Shown here piece after piece: positions 1 through 9,400 of a DNA stretch of 33,384 bases (position 1 is the stretch's first letter; each line of letters opens with the position of its first letter). The position numbers and the translations under genes are program-made. The notes under the pieces were generated by a model. The model saw nothing but the letters and a program-made list of their open reading frames with translations. It did not search any database and had not been told where the DNA came from. The DNA comes from Clostridia bacterium (GTDB lineage: Bacteria; Bacillota; Clostridia; Oscillospirales; Acutalibacteraceae), in NCBI GenBank assembly GCA_017430145.1, contig JAFRNP010000066.1:1-33384 (forward strand), given 5' to 3'.

Positions 1-335
1 CGCCTTGCTTGATCTTTATTCCGTCATCCTGCACAGATTTTCCTTGCCAACCGCCAGGTTGACGGCGTCAAATCTGTACAATCTGACGAAAAAATCTACT
101 GCGCAATCCGCACACCGGAATTATGCGGTGTTGCCTTAAACTTTCCTTTTTTCAGAGCGGCAGACAGGCGTCCGGTACGAAAAAGCCGCGCCGGCGCTTT
201 CCGTTTTTTATGTCCACGGGCAAATTGCAGTTTAACGCCCGAGCAGATTGCAATATAGCACAATTTTATTTTGCGTCAAGCAGAAGTTGGAAGTGAAACG
301 GCAGCGCGCTTTTTTCTTAAATTTATATTTTACTA
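1..335. other. Non-coding upstream region with several hairpins
   Basis: No convincing gene is seen here on either strand. The stretch carries several inverted repeats: ACAGATTT at 33-40 pairs with AAATCTGT at 70-77, around a smaller CAACC/GGTTG hairpin. A GCAA-CCGCA type stem lies at about 110-137. A GC-rich hairpin near 184-198 is followed within a few bases by a T run (204-209) and could be the terminator of a gene left of the window. CGGGC (217-221) pairs with GCCCG (237-241). The repeats may be remnants of an interspersed element or regulatory structure of the operon starting at 397; nothing visible decides between these. Confidence 0.4.
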
Positions 336-364
336 TTGACATTCCGAAAAGAACTCTTTAAAAT
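336..364 (+). promoter_or_regulatory. Sigma-A promoter of the Gfo/Idh-TIM barrel operon
   Basis: TTGACA (336-341), a 17-base spacer and TAAAAT (359-364) form a near-consensus vegetative promoter. Transcription would start near 371, leaving a leader of about 26 bases that contains the AAGGGGG ribosome binding site (382-388) for the first gene. The same -35, spacer length and -10 recur at 13197-13225 before the second Gfo/Idh-led operon. Confidence 0.85.
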
Positions 365-396
365 CATAAACGACCAATTAAAAGGGGGATCTCAAA

Positions 397-1176
397 ATGA
401 TAAAACCAGTGATGGGAATCCAGCTTTACACGCTCAGGGATTTTATCCAGACCGCAGAGGACTTTGACAATACGCTCGCGCGGCTCGCCGGGATGGGCGT
501 GACGGACGTACAGATCTCAGCCATCGGCGATATTCCCGCCGAAACGCAAAAGGAGATCCTTGACAAACACGGGATAAAGGTCTGCGTGACGCACAAAAGC
601 TTTGACCGCATGAAAAACGACCTGCCCGCCCTGCTTGCCGAGCACAAGGTGATCGGCTGCGACGCGCTGGGCCTCGGCGCCGCGCCCGGAGACTGCCGCG
701 ATACCTATGCCGCCGTCAAGCCGTTTGCCGAAAGCCTTGAAAAGATCGGCGCCGCCTGTGTGAAGGAGGGCATGACCTTCCAGTACCACAACCACGATTT
801 TGAGTTCCGGACCTTAAGCGACTGCGGCAAACGCATGATCGACGTCCTGATCGACGAAACGGACCCGGCGCTGCTGCACTTTATCCCGGACGTGGCGTGG
901 ATCGACTACGGCGGCGAGGACCCGGTGGAGATCCTCAAACGCATGAAGGGCCGCGTAAAGGTCCTGCATTTCAAGGATTATATCATTGACGGAGACGGCG
1001 CGCGGAAGTTCGTTTCCCTTGGCAAAGGACAGGTGGACCTTGCCGCCTGCTACCGCGCCGCCTGCGAGCTGGAGATCCCCTACATCATGTACGAACAGGA
1101 CGACAACTGGGCTGACGGCGACGCGTTCAAAGCGACAGAGGAATCCTGGGCGTTCATGCAGTCCCTGATCGGGTAA
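397..1176 (+). CDS. Sugar phosphate isomerase/epimerase family TIM-barrel protein
   Basis: A 259-residue protein of the xylose-isomerase-like TIM barrel (AP endonuclease family 2) group, whose members isomerise, epimerise or dehydrate sugars and inositols using a divalent metal. Likely metal ligands are visible at the ends of barrel strands: Glu136 in YHNHDFEF (130-137), Asp165 in PDVAW, His191 in HFKD and Glu233 in YEQDD. It has no signal peptide and should be cytosolic. It is the first gene of a five-gene operon, with a strong site AAGGGGG ahead of the ATG and only 12 bases to the next gene. The Gfo/Idh partners suggest it acts on an oxidised (keto) sugar or cyclitol intermediate. The exact substrate cannot be read from the sequence. 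The family call is firm; the reaction is inference. Confidence 0.88.
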   Translation: MIKPVMGIQLYTLRDFIQTAEDFDNTLARLAGMGVTDVQISAIGDIPAETQKEILDKHGIKVCVTHKSFDRMKNDLPALLAEHKVIGCDALGLGAAPGDCRDTYAAVKPFAESLEKIGAACVKEGMTFQYHNHDFEFRTLSDCGKRMIDVLIDETDPALLHFIPDVAWIDYGGEDPVEILKRMKGRVKVLHFKDYIIDGDGARKFVSLGKGQVDLAACYRAACELEIPYIMYEQDDNWADGDAFKATEESWAFMQSLIG

Positions 1177-1188
1177 GAGGGAGGCGCC

Positions 1189-3000
1189 ATGGCACAGCTC
1201 AAAATGTACTGGCTGCCGGATACGCCGATCCCGGCGTATACGCTGCCGGAAGGGTATTCGTTTTCCAACTACCGGACCGAAGCGGACAAGACCGCCTGGG
1301 TTGCCTGCTGTAAAAACGGGCTTGTCGGCGACGACGCGGACGAAGGCGCGTTTGACGGCAGCATCACGGAAAACGAAAACATCGATTTGTATAAGGACGT
1401 TTTCTTTCTTGACCACAACGGGGAGCACATCGGCACCGTGACCGCCTTTGTAATCAAAGAGCTTGGCATCGGCGACGTGCATATGGTGGCGATCCGCACC
1501 GACTACCGCGGCAAGGGGCTTGCCAAGTACCTGAACTACGTCGCGCAGGAAAAGCTGAAGGCGGACGGCGTGAAATATGCGCTTCTGACCACCGACGAGT
1601 GGCGCAAGGGCGCGGTGAAGGGCTACCTTTCGGCAAACTTTTTGCCCGTGGAATACGCCATGGGCATGACCGACCGCTGGCAGGCGGTGCTGGAGGAGTA
1701 CGGGATCGACAGCGTGCAGATGCTGTACGAGGACGCGACGCCGTATAAAAAAGTGTACCGCTCTTCCCTTGCGAAAAAGGTGAAGATCGGCGTGTTCGGC
1801 GCGGGGCGCGGCATCACGATGATGGACTACTGCGTCCATTCGGGCTCCGCCGAGCTTGTGGCGGTGTGCGACAGAAGCGAAAAGCGGCTGAACGAGCTTT
1901 CAAAATACATCGGCGATACGGCGAATATCGCCATGTATACGGATTTTGACTCGTTTTTGCGGCACGACATGGACTGCGTGGTACTGGCAAACTACGGCAA
2001 CGAGCACGCGCCCTACGCCATTAAGTGTATGCTGGCAGGCAAGCACGTTTTAAGCGAGGTGCTGCCCGTACAGAACATGAAGGAAGCGGTAGAGCTGGTT
2101 GAAGCCGTGGAAAAGACCGGCAAAATCTACGCCTACGCCGAAAACTGCGTCTACCTGCCCTCCGCCTCCAAGATGCGCGAATACTACCGGGCAGGAAAGC
2201 TCGGCGAGCTGGAGTACGCCGAGGGCGAGTACATGCACAACTGCGAGGAGATCTGGGACCGCTGCTCCTTCGGCGACCCCGACCACTGGCGCAACACCAT
2301 GAGCGCGTTTTACTACTGCACCCATTCTCTGGGGCCGCTGATCCATATCACGGGCCTGCGCCCGAAGCAGGTCGTGGGCGTGGAGGGCCCCTTTACGCCC
2401 CGCATGTACCGCATGGGCGCAAAGGCGGGCGCCTACGGGCTGGAGCTGGTGACCATGGAAAACGGCGCCGTGATCAAATCCCTGCACGGCGTGGGGCCCT
2501 CCAACAATAACCTCTGGTACTGCATTTACGGCAGCGAGGGCAGGATGGAGAGCCTGCGCGAGGACGCGGCCAAACTGGGCGAGACGCGGGTCTATTATAA
2601 CCCCGCCGGCAGCACGAAACCCGCGGAAGAGATCTCCACAAAGGACGCGCTTACGGAAAAAGCGAGCGCATCGGACCACGGCGGCGCGGATTACTATACC
2701 ATGTACCATCTGGTGGAGGCGATCCGGGGCAACCGGAACGCCGAGATCATCGACGTATACGAGGCGCTGGATATGTTTTTGCCGGGGCTGTTCGCCTACC
2801 GCAGCGTGCTGGGCGGCGGCACACCGGAATATGTGCCGGACCTCCGGGACAAAACGACAAGGGATATCTGGCGCAGAGACACCGCCTGCACCGACCCTGC
2901 CGCGGCGGGCAATATGCTGCAGCCGAGCTTTTCGGCGGGCAACCCCGAAATCCCGGACGAGGTTTATGAAAAACTGCGGGAGCAGCTCAGCAAATACTGA
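1189..3000 (+). CDS. GNAT acetyltransferase fused to a Gfo/Idh/MocA-type oxidoreductase
   Basis: This 603-residue protein joins two domains. Residues 1-170 read as a GNAT acyltransferase: the acetyl-CoA pyrophosphate loop is RGKGLAK (107-113), preceded by the beta strand HMVAIRTDY and followed by a GY-SANF segment typical of the C-terminal part of the fold. Residues 197-603 are a Gfo/Idh/MocA protein with a Rossmann NAD(P) motif GVFGAGRG (201-208). Its usual catalytic EKP is replaced by EVLP (290-293), and a THSLGPL segment (378-384) supplies the histidine region. Loss of the EKP lysine suggests a divergent subgroup, perhaps with altered chemistry. The two domains read through in one frame with no sign of frameshift. 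It starts 12 bases after the first gene with a GAGGGAGG site. Operon partners point to sugar or amino-sugar conversion. Domain calls are solid; substrate unknown. Confidence 0.85.
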   Translation: MAQLKMYWLPDTPIPAYTLPEGYSFSNYRTEADKTAWVACCKNGLVGDDADEGAFDGSITENENIDLYKDVFFLDHNGEHIGTVTAFVIKELGIGDVHMVAIRTDYRGKGLAKYLNYVAQEKLKADGVKYALLTTDEWRKGAVKGYLSANFLPVEYAMGMTDRWQAVLEEYGIDSVQMLYEDATPYKKVYRSSLAKKVKIGVFGAGRGITMMDYCVHSGSAELVAVCDRSEKRLNELSKYIGDTANIAMYTDFDSFLRHDMDCVVLANYGNEHAPYAIKCMLAGKHVLSEVLPVQNMKEAVELVEAVEKTGKIYAYAENCVYLPSASKMREYYRAGKLGELEYAEGEYMHNCEEIWDRCSFGDPDHWRNTMSAFYYCTHSLGPLIHITGLRPKQVVGVEGPFTPRMYRMGAKAGAYGLELVTMENGAVIKSLHGVGPSNNNLWYCIYGSEGRMESLREDAAKLGETRVYYNPAGSTKPAEEISTKDALTEKASASDHGGADYYTMYHLVEAIRGNRNAEIIDVYEALDMFLPGLFAYRSVLGGGTPEYVPDLRDKTTRDIWRRDTACTDPAAAGNMLQPSFSAGNPEIPDEVYEKLREQLSKY

Positions 3001-3046
3001 AAAAAAAGACGGTCGCAAGACCACGAAATAAAGGAGAATATGCTTT

Positions 3047-4228
3047 ATGTCTGAAAAAGTCAGAGTCGGCGTGATCGGCGTCGGCAACATGGGCGGCGCG
3101 CATCTGGAAAACTATGCCGAGGGCCGTCTGCCCGAGATCGAGATGACCGCCGTGGCGGACATCGACCCCACCCGTTTCGAGCGGGCGCAGAAGATCGTGC
3201 CGGGCATCGCGTGCTTTGACACCGCCGAGGAACTGTTCGCTTCCGGGCTGTGCGACGCGGTGATCATCGCCACGCCCCACTACGCCCACCCGCCGCTTGC
3301 CATTGAGGCGCTGAAGGCGGGCTTACACGTCATGAGCGAAAAGCCCGCGGGCGTGTACACCAAGCAGGTGCGGGAGGCCATGGACTTTGCCGCCACCACC
3401 GACAAGACCTACGCCATCATGTTCAACCAGCGCACCAACTGCCTGTACCGCAAGCTCAAGGAGCTGCTGGACTCCGGCAAATACGGAGAGATCAAACGCG
3501 TGAGCTGGATCATCACCGACTGGTTCCGCACCCAGCAGTATTACGACTCCGGCTCCTGGCGCGCCACCTGGGCGGGCGAAGGCGGCGGCGTCATGCTCAA
3601 CCAGTGCCCCCACCAGCTGGATCTGTGGCAGTGGCTTTGCGGCATGCCGAGCAAGGTACGCGCCTTCTGCCATGAGGGCAAGTGGCATGATATCGAAGTG
3701 GAAGACGACGTAACCATCTATGTGGAATACCCAAACGGCGCCACCGGCACGTTCATCACCACCACCGGCGACTGCCCCGGCGCGAACCGGCTGGAGATCA
3801 CCTGCGACAGGGCGAAGTTCGTGATCGACTGCATCGGCCCCAACATCAAGGAGCACGAGCTGTGGATGTACGAGCTGGAGGAATCCACGCAGGCATTTAT
3901 AAACACCGCCGAGCAGGGCTTCGGCAGGGTCCCCGGCGAGTGGAAAAAGATCGAAACCGACGGCAGGAACGACCAGCACGTTGGCGTGATGAACGCCTTT
4001 GCGGCGCATATTTTGCGCGGCGAGCCGCTGGTTGCGGAGGGCCGTGAAGGCATCAACGGCCTGACCATCTCAAACGCAGCGTTCCTGTCCTCGTGGCTGG
4101 GCAAAGAGATCACGCTGCCCATGGACGAGGACCTGTACTGGGAGCTTCTGCAGAAAAAGATCGCGGGCTCCAAAGCGAAGACCAAGGTATCCGCCAAGGT
4201 GGAGACCGATATGAAATCGACCTATTAA
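3047..4228 (+). CDS. Gfo/Idh/MocA family oxidoreductase
   Basis: A 393-residue NAD(P)-dependent oxidoreductase of the glucose-fructose oxidoreductase / inositol dehydrogenase family. The N-terminal Rossmann fold shows GVGNMGG (11-17). The catalytic EKP motif is intact (98-100, in MSEKP), and NQCPHQLDLW (185-194) carries the likely catalytic His189. Such enzymes oxidise a secondary hydroxyl of a sugar or cyclitol, or run in reverse. It begins with AAGGAG at 3031-3036; an ATG at 3040 is out of frame, so 3047 is the start. A small GGTC-GCAA-GACC hairpin with a GNRA loop (3011-3022) lies in the 46-base gap before it. There is no signal peptide, so it is cytosolic. Substrate not determinable here. 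Confidence 0.9.
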   Translation: MSEKVRVGVIGVGNMGGAHLENYAEGRLPEIEMTAVADIDPTRFERAQKIVPGIACFDTAEELFASGLCDAVIIATPHYAHPPLAIEALKAGLHVMSEKPAGVYTKQVREAMDFAATTDKTYAIMFNQRTNCLYRKLKELLDSGKYGEIKRVSWIITDWFRTQQYYDSGSWRATWAGEGGGVMLNQCPHQLDLWQWLCGMPSKVRAFCHEGKWHDIEVEDDVTIYVEYPNGATGTFITTTGDCPGANRLEITCDRAKFVIDCIGPNIKEHELWMYELEESTQAFINTAEQGFGRVPGEWKKIETDGRNDQHVGVMNAFAAHILRGEPLVAEGREGINGLTISNAAFLSSWLGKEITLPMDEDLYWELLQKKIAGSKAKTKVSAKVETDMKSTY

Positions 4229-4258
4229 TTCGACCTGAATAAAGGAGGAAAACCTACC

Positions 4259-5050
4259 ATGATGAAGATCGGCGTGATTCCGGATTCGTTTGAAGTCCCC
4301 TTTAAGGAGGCGGTCATCCTTGCGAGAGATCTGGGCGCAAAGGGCCTGCAGCCCTATGTGACCGGCGGCGAGATGGCGCCCGAAAACCTTGACAAGGACG
4401 CGAGAAAGGCGCTTTTGCAGTTTGTGCGCGACAACGGCCTGTGTTTTTCGGCTCTGTGCGCGGACTTCGGCCTGAACTTCAAGGATCCGGACAACGAGGC
4501 GGGCGTGCAGCGCACCATGCGCATGATGGAGCTGGCGCTGGATTTTGACACCCACATCATCACCACCCACATCGGCAAGGTGCCGGAGGATGAGAACTGC
4601 CGGGACTACGCAAATATGCTCAAAACCATTGAGCGGCTGGGCAAGTACGGCGATACCATCGGCGTGATGTTCGCCACCGAGACGGGCCCCGAGCCCGCCC
4701 CGAAGCTCAAAGCGATCCTGGACAGAGCCGATACGAAGAGCGCGAAGGTCAACTTTGACCCCGCGAACCTCGTCATGTGCTCCCACGATATCGCCGCGGA
4801 CGACGTGTATGTCCTCAGAGATTATATCGTCCATACCCATGCCAAGGACGGCGTCTACACGGGAGAGACCACCTACGAGGAAAAGATCCTCGGCGCGGGC
4901 GGCGTCAACTACGGCCCGTATCTCGCGGCGCTGAAGGATATCGGCTACGACGGCTTCCTGACCATCGAGCGGGAAGCGGGCGCGACCCGTTTTGAGGACA
5001 TCCGGCACGCGGTCAACTTCCTGACCGACCATCTTGCAAAGCTGTACTGA
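4259..5050 (+). CDS. Sugar phosphate isomerase/epimerase family TIM-barrel protein
   Basis: A 263-residue second TIM-barrel protein of the xylose-isomerase-like group. It is clearly different from the first one in the operon, so the two probably do separate steps. Visible candidate metal ligands are Glu141 (ATETG), Asp167 (NFDPAN), His192/His194 (VHTHAKD) and Glu237 (TIERE), an arrangement typical of epimerases that act by deprotonating next to a ketone. Two adjacent ATG codons occur at 4259 and 4262; AAAGGAGG at 4241-4248 fits either. The neighbours are two EKP-type oxidoreductases, an arrangement like the YcjQ/YcjR/YcjS set of Escherichia coli, in which an epimerase works on a 3-keto sugar made and later reduced by dehydrogenases. 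That parallel is inference. Confidence 0.88.
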   Translation: MMKIGVIPDSFEVPFKEAVILARDLGAKGLQPYVTGGEMAPENLDKDARKALLQFVRDNGLCFSALCADFGLNFKDPDNEAGVQRTMRMMELALDFDTHIITTHIGKVPEDENCRDYANMLKTIERLGKYGDTIGVMFATETGPEPAPKLKAILDRADTKSAKVNFDPANLVMCSHDIAADDVYVLRDYIVHTHAKDGVYTGETTYEEKILGAGGVNYGPYLAALKDIGYDGFLTIEREAGATRFEDIRHAVNFLTDHLAKLY

Positions 5051-5067
5051 GCGGAAAGGGACACACT

Positions 5068-6126
5068 ATGGCATTAAAACTCGGCATCATCGGCTGCGGC
5101 GGCATCGCCAACAGCCATATGCACGGTTATCTGGAGCTCGGCGACGCCGTGGAGATCGTCGCCTGCTGCGATATCAATTTCAAAAAGGCCAACGAATTCG
5201 CCGACCGGTACGGTATTCCCAACCGGTACGATAACTGCTATGATATGCTGAAAAACCATCAGCTCGATATCGTGAGCGTGTGCACTTGGAACTCTGCCCA
5301 CGCGGAGTGCACCATCGCGGCGCTTCAGGCGGGCTGCAACGTGCTGTGCGAAAAGCCCATGGCAATGAACGCGAAGGAGGCCGAAGCCATGCAGGCGGCG
5401 GCCGAAAAGGCGGGCAAGCTCCTGATGCTGGGCTTTGTGCGCCGCCACGGCCGCGACGCCGCGAAGGCGCGGCGTCTGGTAACGGACGGGGCGCTGGGCG
5501 AAGTATATTACGCAAAGGCCTCGTATCTGCGGCGCAGCGGATATCCCGGCGGCTGGTTCGGCGACAAGTCCCGCTCCGGCGGCGGCCCGCTGATCGACCT
5601 GGGGGTCCATATCATCGACCTTTCCCGCTATATCATGGGGTCCCCGAAGCCTGTGACGGTCTTCGGCGCCACCTTTGACAAGATCGGCGCGCGCGCCCAC
5701 ATCACGGAGGGCGGCGAATGGCAGAGCCAAACCGAAGTGGACCAGCCGATCTTTGACGTGGAGGACCTGGCGGTGGCCATGATCCGCTTTGACAACGGCG
5801 CGGTGCTGAGCGTTGAGACCAGCTTCAATCTGAATATGAAGGCGCCTTCCAACACCATTGAGTTCTTCGGCGACAAGGCGGGGCTGACGCTGGATCCCTT
5901 TGAGCTGCACACCGAATACGACAACGCGATCGCGGATATCGTGATCCACGGGGACAACGGCTTCCACTTCCAGCCCGATTTCGACAAGGAGGTCAAAAAC
6001 TTCGTCGAGAGCGTGCAGGGCGATGCCGAATGCAAGGCGAAGGCCGAGGACGGCGTGCTGCTGATGAAGATCCTTGACGCGGTGTACGAATCCGCAAAGA
6101 CCGGAAAATCGGTTGACGTCGTCTGA
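5068..6126 (+). CDS. Gfo/Idh/MocA family oxidoreductase
   Basis: A 352-residue oxidoreductase, the third of its family in this operon. It shows the Rossmann motif GCGGIAN (9-15), catalytic EKP (95-97, in LCEKP) and LIDLGVHIIDL (175-185) with Asp177 and His181, the classical D-x-x-x-H active-site pair. Family members use tightly bound or exchangeable NAD(P) to oxidise or reduce a ring carbon of sugars, sugar derivatives or inositols. An AAAGGG site precedes the ATG 17 bases after the preceding stop codon, so it is cotranscribed. It is the last gene of the operon; a strong terminator follows about 80 bases downstream. Confidence 0.9.
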   Translation: MALKLGIIGCGGIANSHMHGYLELGDAVEIVACCDINFKKANEFADRYGIPNRYDNCYDMLKNHQLDIVSVCTWNSAHAECTIAALQAGCNVLCEKPMAMNAKEAEAMQAAAEKAGKLLMLGFVRRHGRDAAKARRLVTDGALGEVYYAKASYLRRSGYPGGWFGDKSRSGGGPLIDLGVHIIDLSRYIMGSPKPVTVFGATFDKIGARAHITEGGEWQSQTEVDQPIFDVEDLAVAMIRFDNGAVLSVETSFNLNMKAPSNTIEFFGDKAGLTLDPFELHTEYDNAIADIVIHGDNGFHFQPDFDKEVKNFVESVQGDAECKAKAEDGVLLMKILDAVYESAKTGKSVDVV

Positions 6127-6204
6127 TAAAAACATCGTAAAAAACAAGCCGCTCTTTCAAATGCCGCACATGCATAAAAGTGTGCGCATTGCAACGGAGC
6201 GAAC

Positions 6205-6255
6205 AAAAAGATCCCCAAATCAGCAAAGCGCAAAAGCTGGTTTGGGGATCTTTTT
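6205..6255 (+). terminator. Intrinsic terminator of the Gfo/Idh-TIM barrel operon
   Basis: AAAAAGATCCCCAAA (6205-6219) pairs perfectly with TTTGGGGATCTTTTT (6241-6255). The stem continues inward with TCAGC (6220-6224) against GCTGG (6236-6240), including one G-U pair, around an 11-base loop. The T run follows the GC-rich part on the plus strand, and the A run on the left gives it the same property on the minus strand, so it may stop both directions. Confidence 0.9.
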
Positions 6256-6340
6256 CAGAGGCGATATATAAATCCATTGGCGGAGACAGAAAACGCCTCC
6301 GGGTTTTCGGCATACAATAGAAAACGATTCTATCAATTAT

Positions 6341-6370
6341 AAAAAGAGCCGGGGCGCAGGGCTCCGGCTC
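6341..6370 (-). terminator. Intrinsic terminator of the large surface protein gene
   Basis: On the minus strand GAGCCGG (6370-6364) pairs with CCGGCTC (6352-6346), extended inward by three further pairs, and is followed by a TTTTT run (6345-6341). It lies about 80 bases past the stop codon of the surface protein gene. Together with the plus-strand terminator at 6205-6255 it separates two convergent transcripts. Confidence 0.85.
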
Positions 6371-6449
6371 AAATTGGAAATTGCTTTTTACGGAATGATC
6401 CCAGTTTCTCTCATGCCGTCGGGCTTGAAAGGTCCGGGGCGTCTATCGG

Positions 6450-9400
6450 TCAGCAGATACCCTTGAAGCCGCCTGAAATCCAGCGGATCACAATAATGAT
6501 CGCGTGGATGATCCCGATAAACTTTTTGTAAACGCTGCCGGAATGGTCTTCCCCGCACAGGGGGCAGGTGCCGCCTGCTTCGTCATCGACGGAGAAATCG
6601 GAATCCGTCGCCGCTGTCTGCGCGTCGATGGCCACGGAAATATCGCTGCCATAGAAAACCTTGTTGTTATCGTTTCCGACATACTTTACCTTGACGGTAT
6701 AATCTCCGACCTCCGTTCCGGTTGGCGGCACAGTTGTCCACGTCGTCCCGCCGTCCAGGCTGTATTGCACGGTGTAGCCGTCAGGCGTTTCGCTCGGCGC
6801 AGCCACAAGCTCCTGCGGCTCGCCCGTATAGGTAAGACCCGTCTCGCCGATCGGTTGATAGACGTCGATCATACCCTTCACTGTCACGGCCGCGGAGGGA
6901 GCGGAAGCGTTCTGCCTTTCCGTTTCCTTCATTCTGGCATAGACGTCATACTCGATATAGGGATCGCAGTCTTCAAAGACGACTCTTCCGTCTTCACCCG
7001 TCGTCCAGACGGCGTCTGCAGGGATTGTCTGACCGTGAGGAACGACGATATATTCCATGTCATCCTGTGTGGGATCAACGACCACTTCGGTCAGCAGAGC
7101 CTCTGCCGCAGGCTGCGATGCGGGCGCGTTCTGATCCGCTTTCAGTGTCGTGACCGTTGTTGCCGTTGAAGCGGGAGAAGGCATCTTTTCCTCTGTCCCG
7201 ATTTTGCGCGCGTAAACGTCATAGGCAGTGTTCGGCACAAGACCGTCAAAAGTAATCTCCTCCGCGTTGCCCATTGTTCTTGCGTTCGCCCAGGCGTCCT
7301 CGGTAATCGCGCTGCCCGCGGCGACAAGGATGTATTCCTCATCCGCGGCGGGGCACGTCAGGGTAACAGTCCTTACGTCCGCAGTGGCGGCGGGCGCGCC
7401 CGGAGCTGTCTGGTTTTCCTTCCAGACGGCCTTCAGCGTCACGTCCTCGTCCGGCATGGTAAAGGGGAAGCTTACGGCGCCTGCACCGCCCGCTTCATAA
7501 TCCCAGCGGATAAAGGTGTGGCCTTCCCACGTGGGGGCAACGGGCTGCACGACGAATTCGCCGTAGTTCCGACTCTGGGCATCCATGCTGTCGCCGCCGT
7601 TGGTATCATAAGCGACGGTATGCGTATTGACCTGCCACGTGGCGTTGAACGTCATATCGCCGGCGGGCATCGTCGTGGGAACGGTCTTGTCCCAGCCGGT
7701 GAAGGTATAACCGGTGCGGGTCGGTTCGGCGGGAGCCGTCACCGCGGTGGCGTAGTCCTGCGTGATGCTCTCTACCGCCGTGCCGCCTTTGGAATCGAAG
7801 GATAAGGTATAGCTGTTAATATTCCATTTGGCGTAGATCGTTGTGCCTCCGGTCCGGATGGTGATATCGCCGGTGACCGGCGCGGTGCAGTCGCTGTCCT
7901 CATACCAGCCGGCAAAGGTATAGCCGACGCGCGCGGGCTGCTGCGCGTTGACGGTCTCCAGAGAAACGGCGGTTCCCACGTCCTGCTCGATATGATCAAT
8001 CAGGCTGCCGCCCTGGGAATCGAAGTTCAGCGAAGCGGTGGGAATGAACTGATAGACTGCGGTGAGCGTGATCTCATTTGTTTCACCGAACGTGCCGATC
8101 AGCGATTCATCCGTGTAGGCGATCGTCTCGCCGGGCTGATACATGGCGCCGTTTTTGTCCTGCCAGCCTTTGAACTCGTAGCGTCCGGCGTCCGTGTCCG
8201 CGGGCGGCGTCGGCTGTTCGTTCGTGACGGTGATATTGCTGCCGACGGCGTACGCCGCACTGTCGGCAATGCTGCCGGAGCCGGCCCCGACGTCGTAGCT
8301 CACCGCGGCGTCATTGAGCTTCCATCTCGCCGTCAGAGTGAGCGTATAGGTATAGTTGCGGTAAGGCGCGTCGTAGCTCAGCTTCAGGTTCCCGTTTGCG
8401 TCCTTATCGCCGTATTCTCTGGCGATCAGGTACGTGGGCGCCCACTTCATGCCGTTGGCGGTATACCAGCCGTCCAGCGAAAATCCCGTGCGTGTGGCGG
8501 CGTTCATCTTGTCCATGTTCACATATTTATCGTAGTCTGTCGACGCAGCCGTGATGTTGGTGGACTTCCAGAAGCTCCTGCCCTGGCTCTGATCCATGGT
8601 CACGGGCGTAGAAGGATCGTATTTGCTCTGCGTGTAGGTATTGTACTGATCCCACGCGCCCGCATCCAGGATGACGTGGATGTAGTTTGCGACCCATACG
8701 GGATACAGATCCACGTTTTGGGCGGGCATGGTCTGAGACCAGTCAAACGCCTCGGGCAGAGCGTCCGTTCCATTCGTGCTCCATACGGTCTTGCCTGCTT
8801 CGGTGGCCCAGCCGCCGAAGGTAAACAGCTCGCTGTTGCGGTCGCTGAGCTGGAAGTCGCCGCTCCACGTTCCGTTTTCATCTACCGTGGGCTCATAATC
8901 GCTTAACGCTCTGCCATAGCCGACCTGTGTGGTATTATAAACCGTTTGTCCTTCACGGTCCGCGTAGAACGTAAGGGCATATTTGTCAACAGAGTAATAT
9001 ACATACAGTGAACTGACTCCGCTCCCGACCGAAGCGGTTTCTCCCTGGTGGGCGACGGTACGATCCGCTTCGGTGGTGGTATACGCCGTACTCCAGCCGC
9101 TGACGCTGTATTGTTCATAAGCCTTGGTGAGGCTGAACGTCGTATCGTCGCCCGAACGGGTGTCCCATTCGGCTCCGGTGGCGTCCGAAGGCCAGGTACC
9201 GTCCGGATTCTGCTTGATATAGTAAACGTTGCCCAGAATGTTCACGTTGACGGAGCCGGTTTTTGTTACCCAGCCGCTTGCGGAAACCTGATAATAAATG
9301 GTATGTGTGCCGACGTCCGTGAAGGTCGGCGGCTCGGTAAGATTGTATGTGCCGGAAACAGTGCCGTACTTGACGGTGGCGCCGCTTTCGGGGGACGTGA

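Noticed and set aside
814..1839. Long minus-strand open frame opposite the first two genes
   Set aside because: It runs antisense to two conserved proteins with good ribosome sites; high GC at third codon positions opens such frames. Its own translation is low-complexity and has no family motif.
2050..3090. Minus-strand open frame of about 346 codons
   Set aside because: Antisense to the GNAT-Gfo/Idh fusion, with no recognisable domain.
5074..6147. Minus-strand open frame of about 357 codons
   Set aside because: Covers an EKP-type oxidoreductase gene on the opposite strand; His/Val/Ala-rich shadow translation.
7992..8906. Plus-strand open frame of about 304 codons within the surface protein gene
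   Set aside because: Antisense to the InlB-repeat region, no ribosome site or motif.
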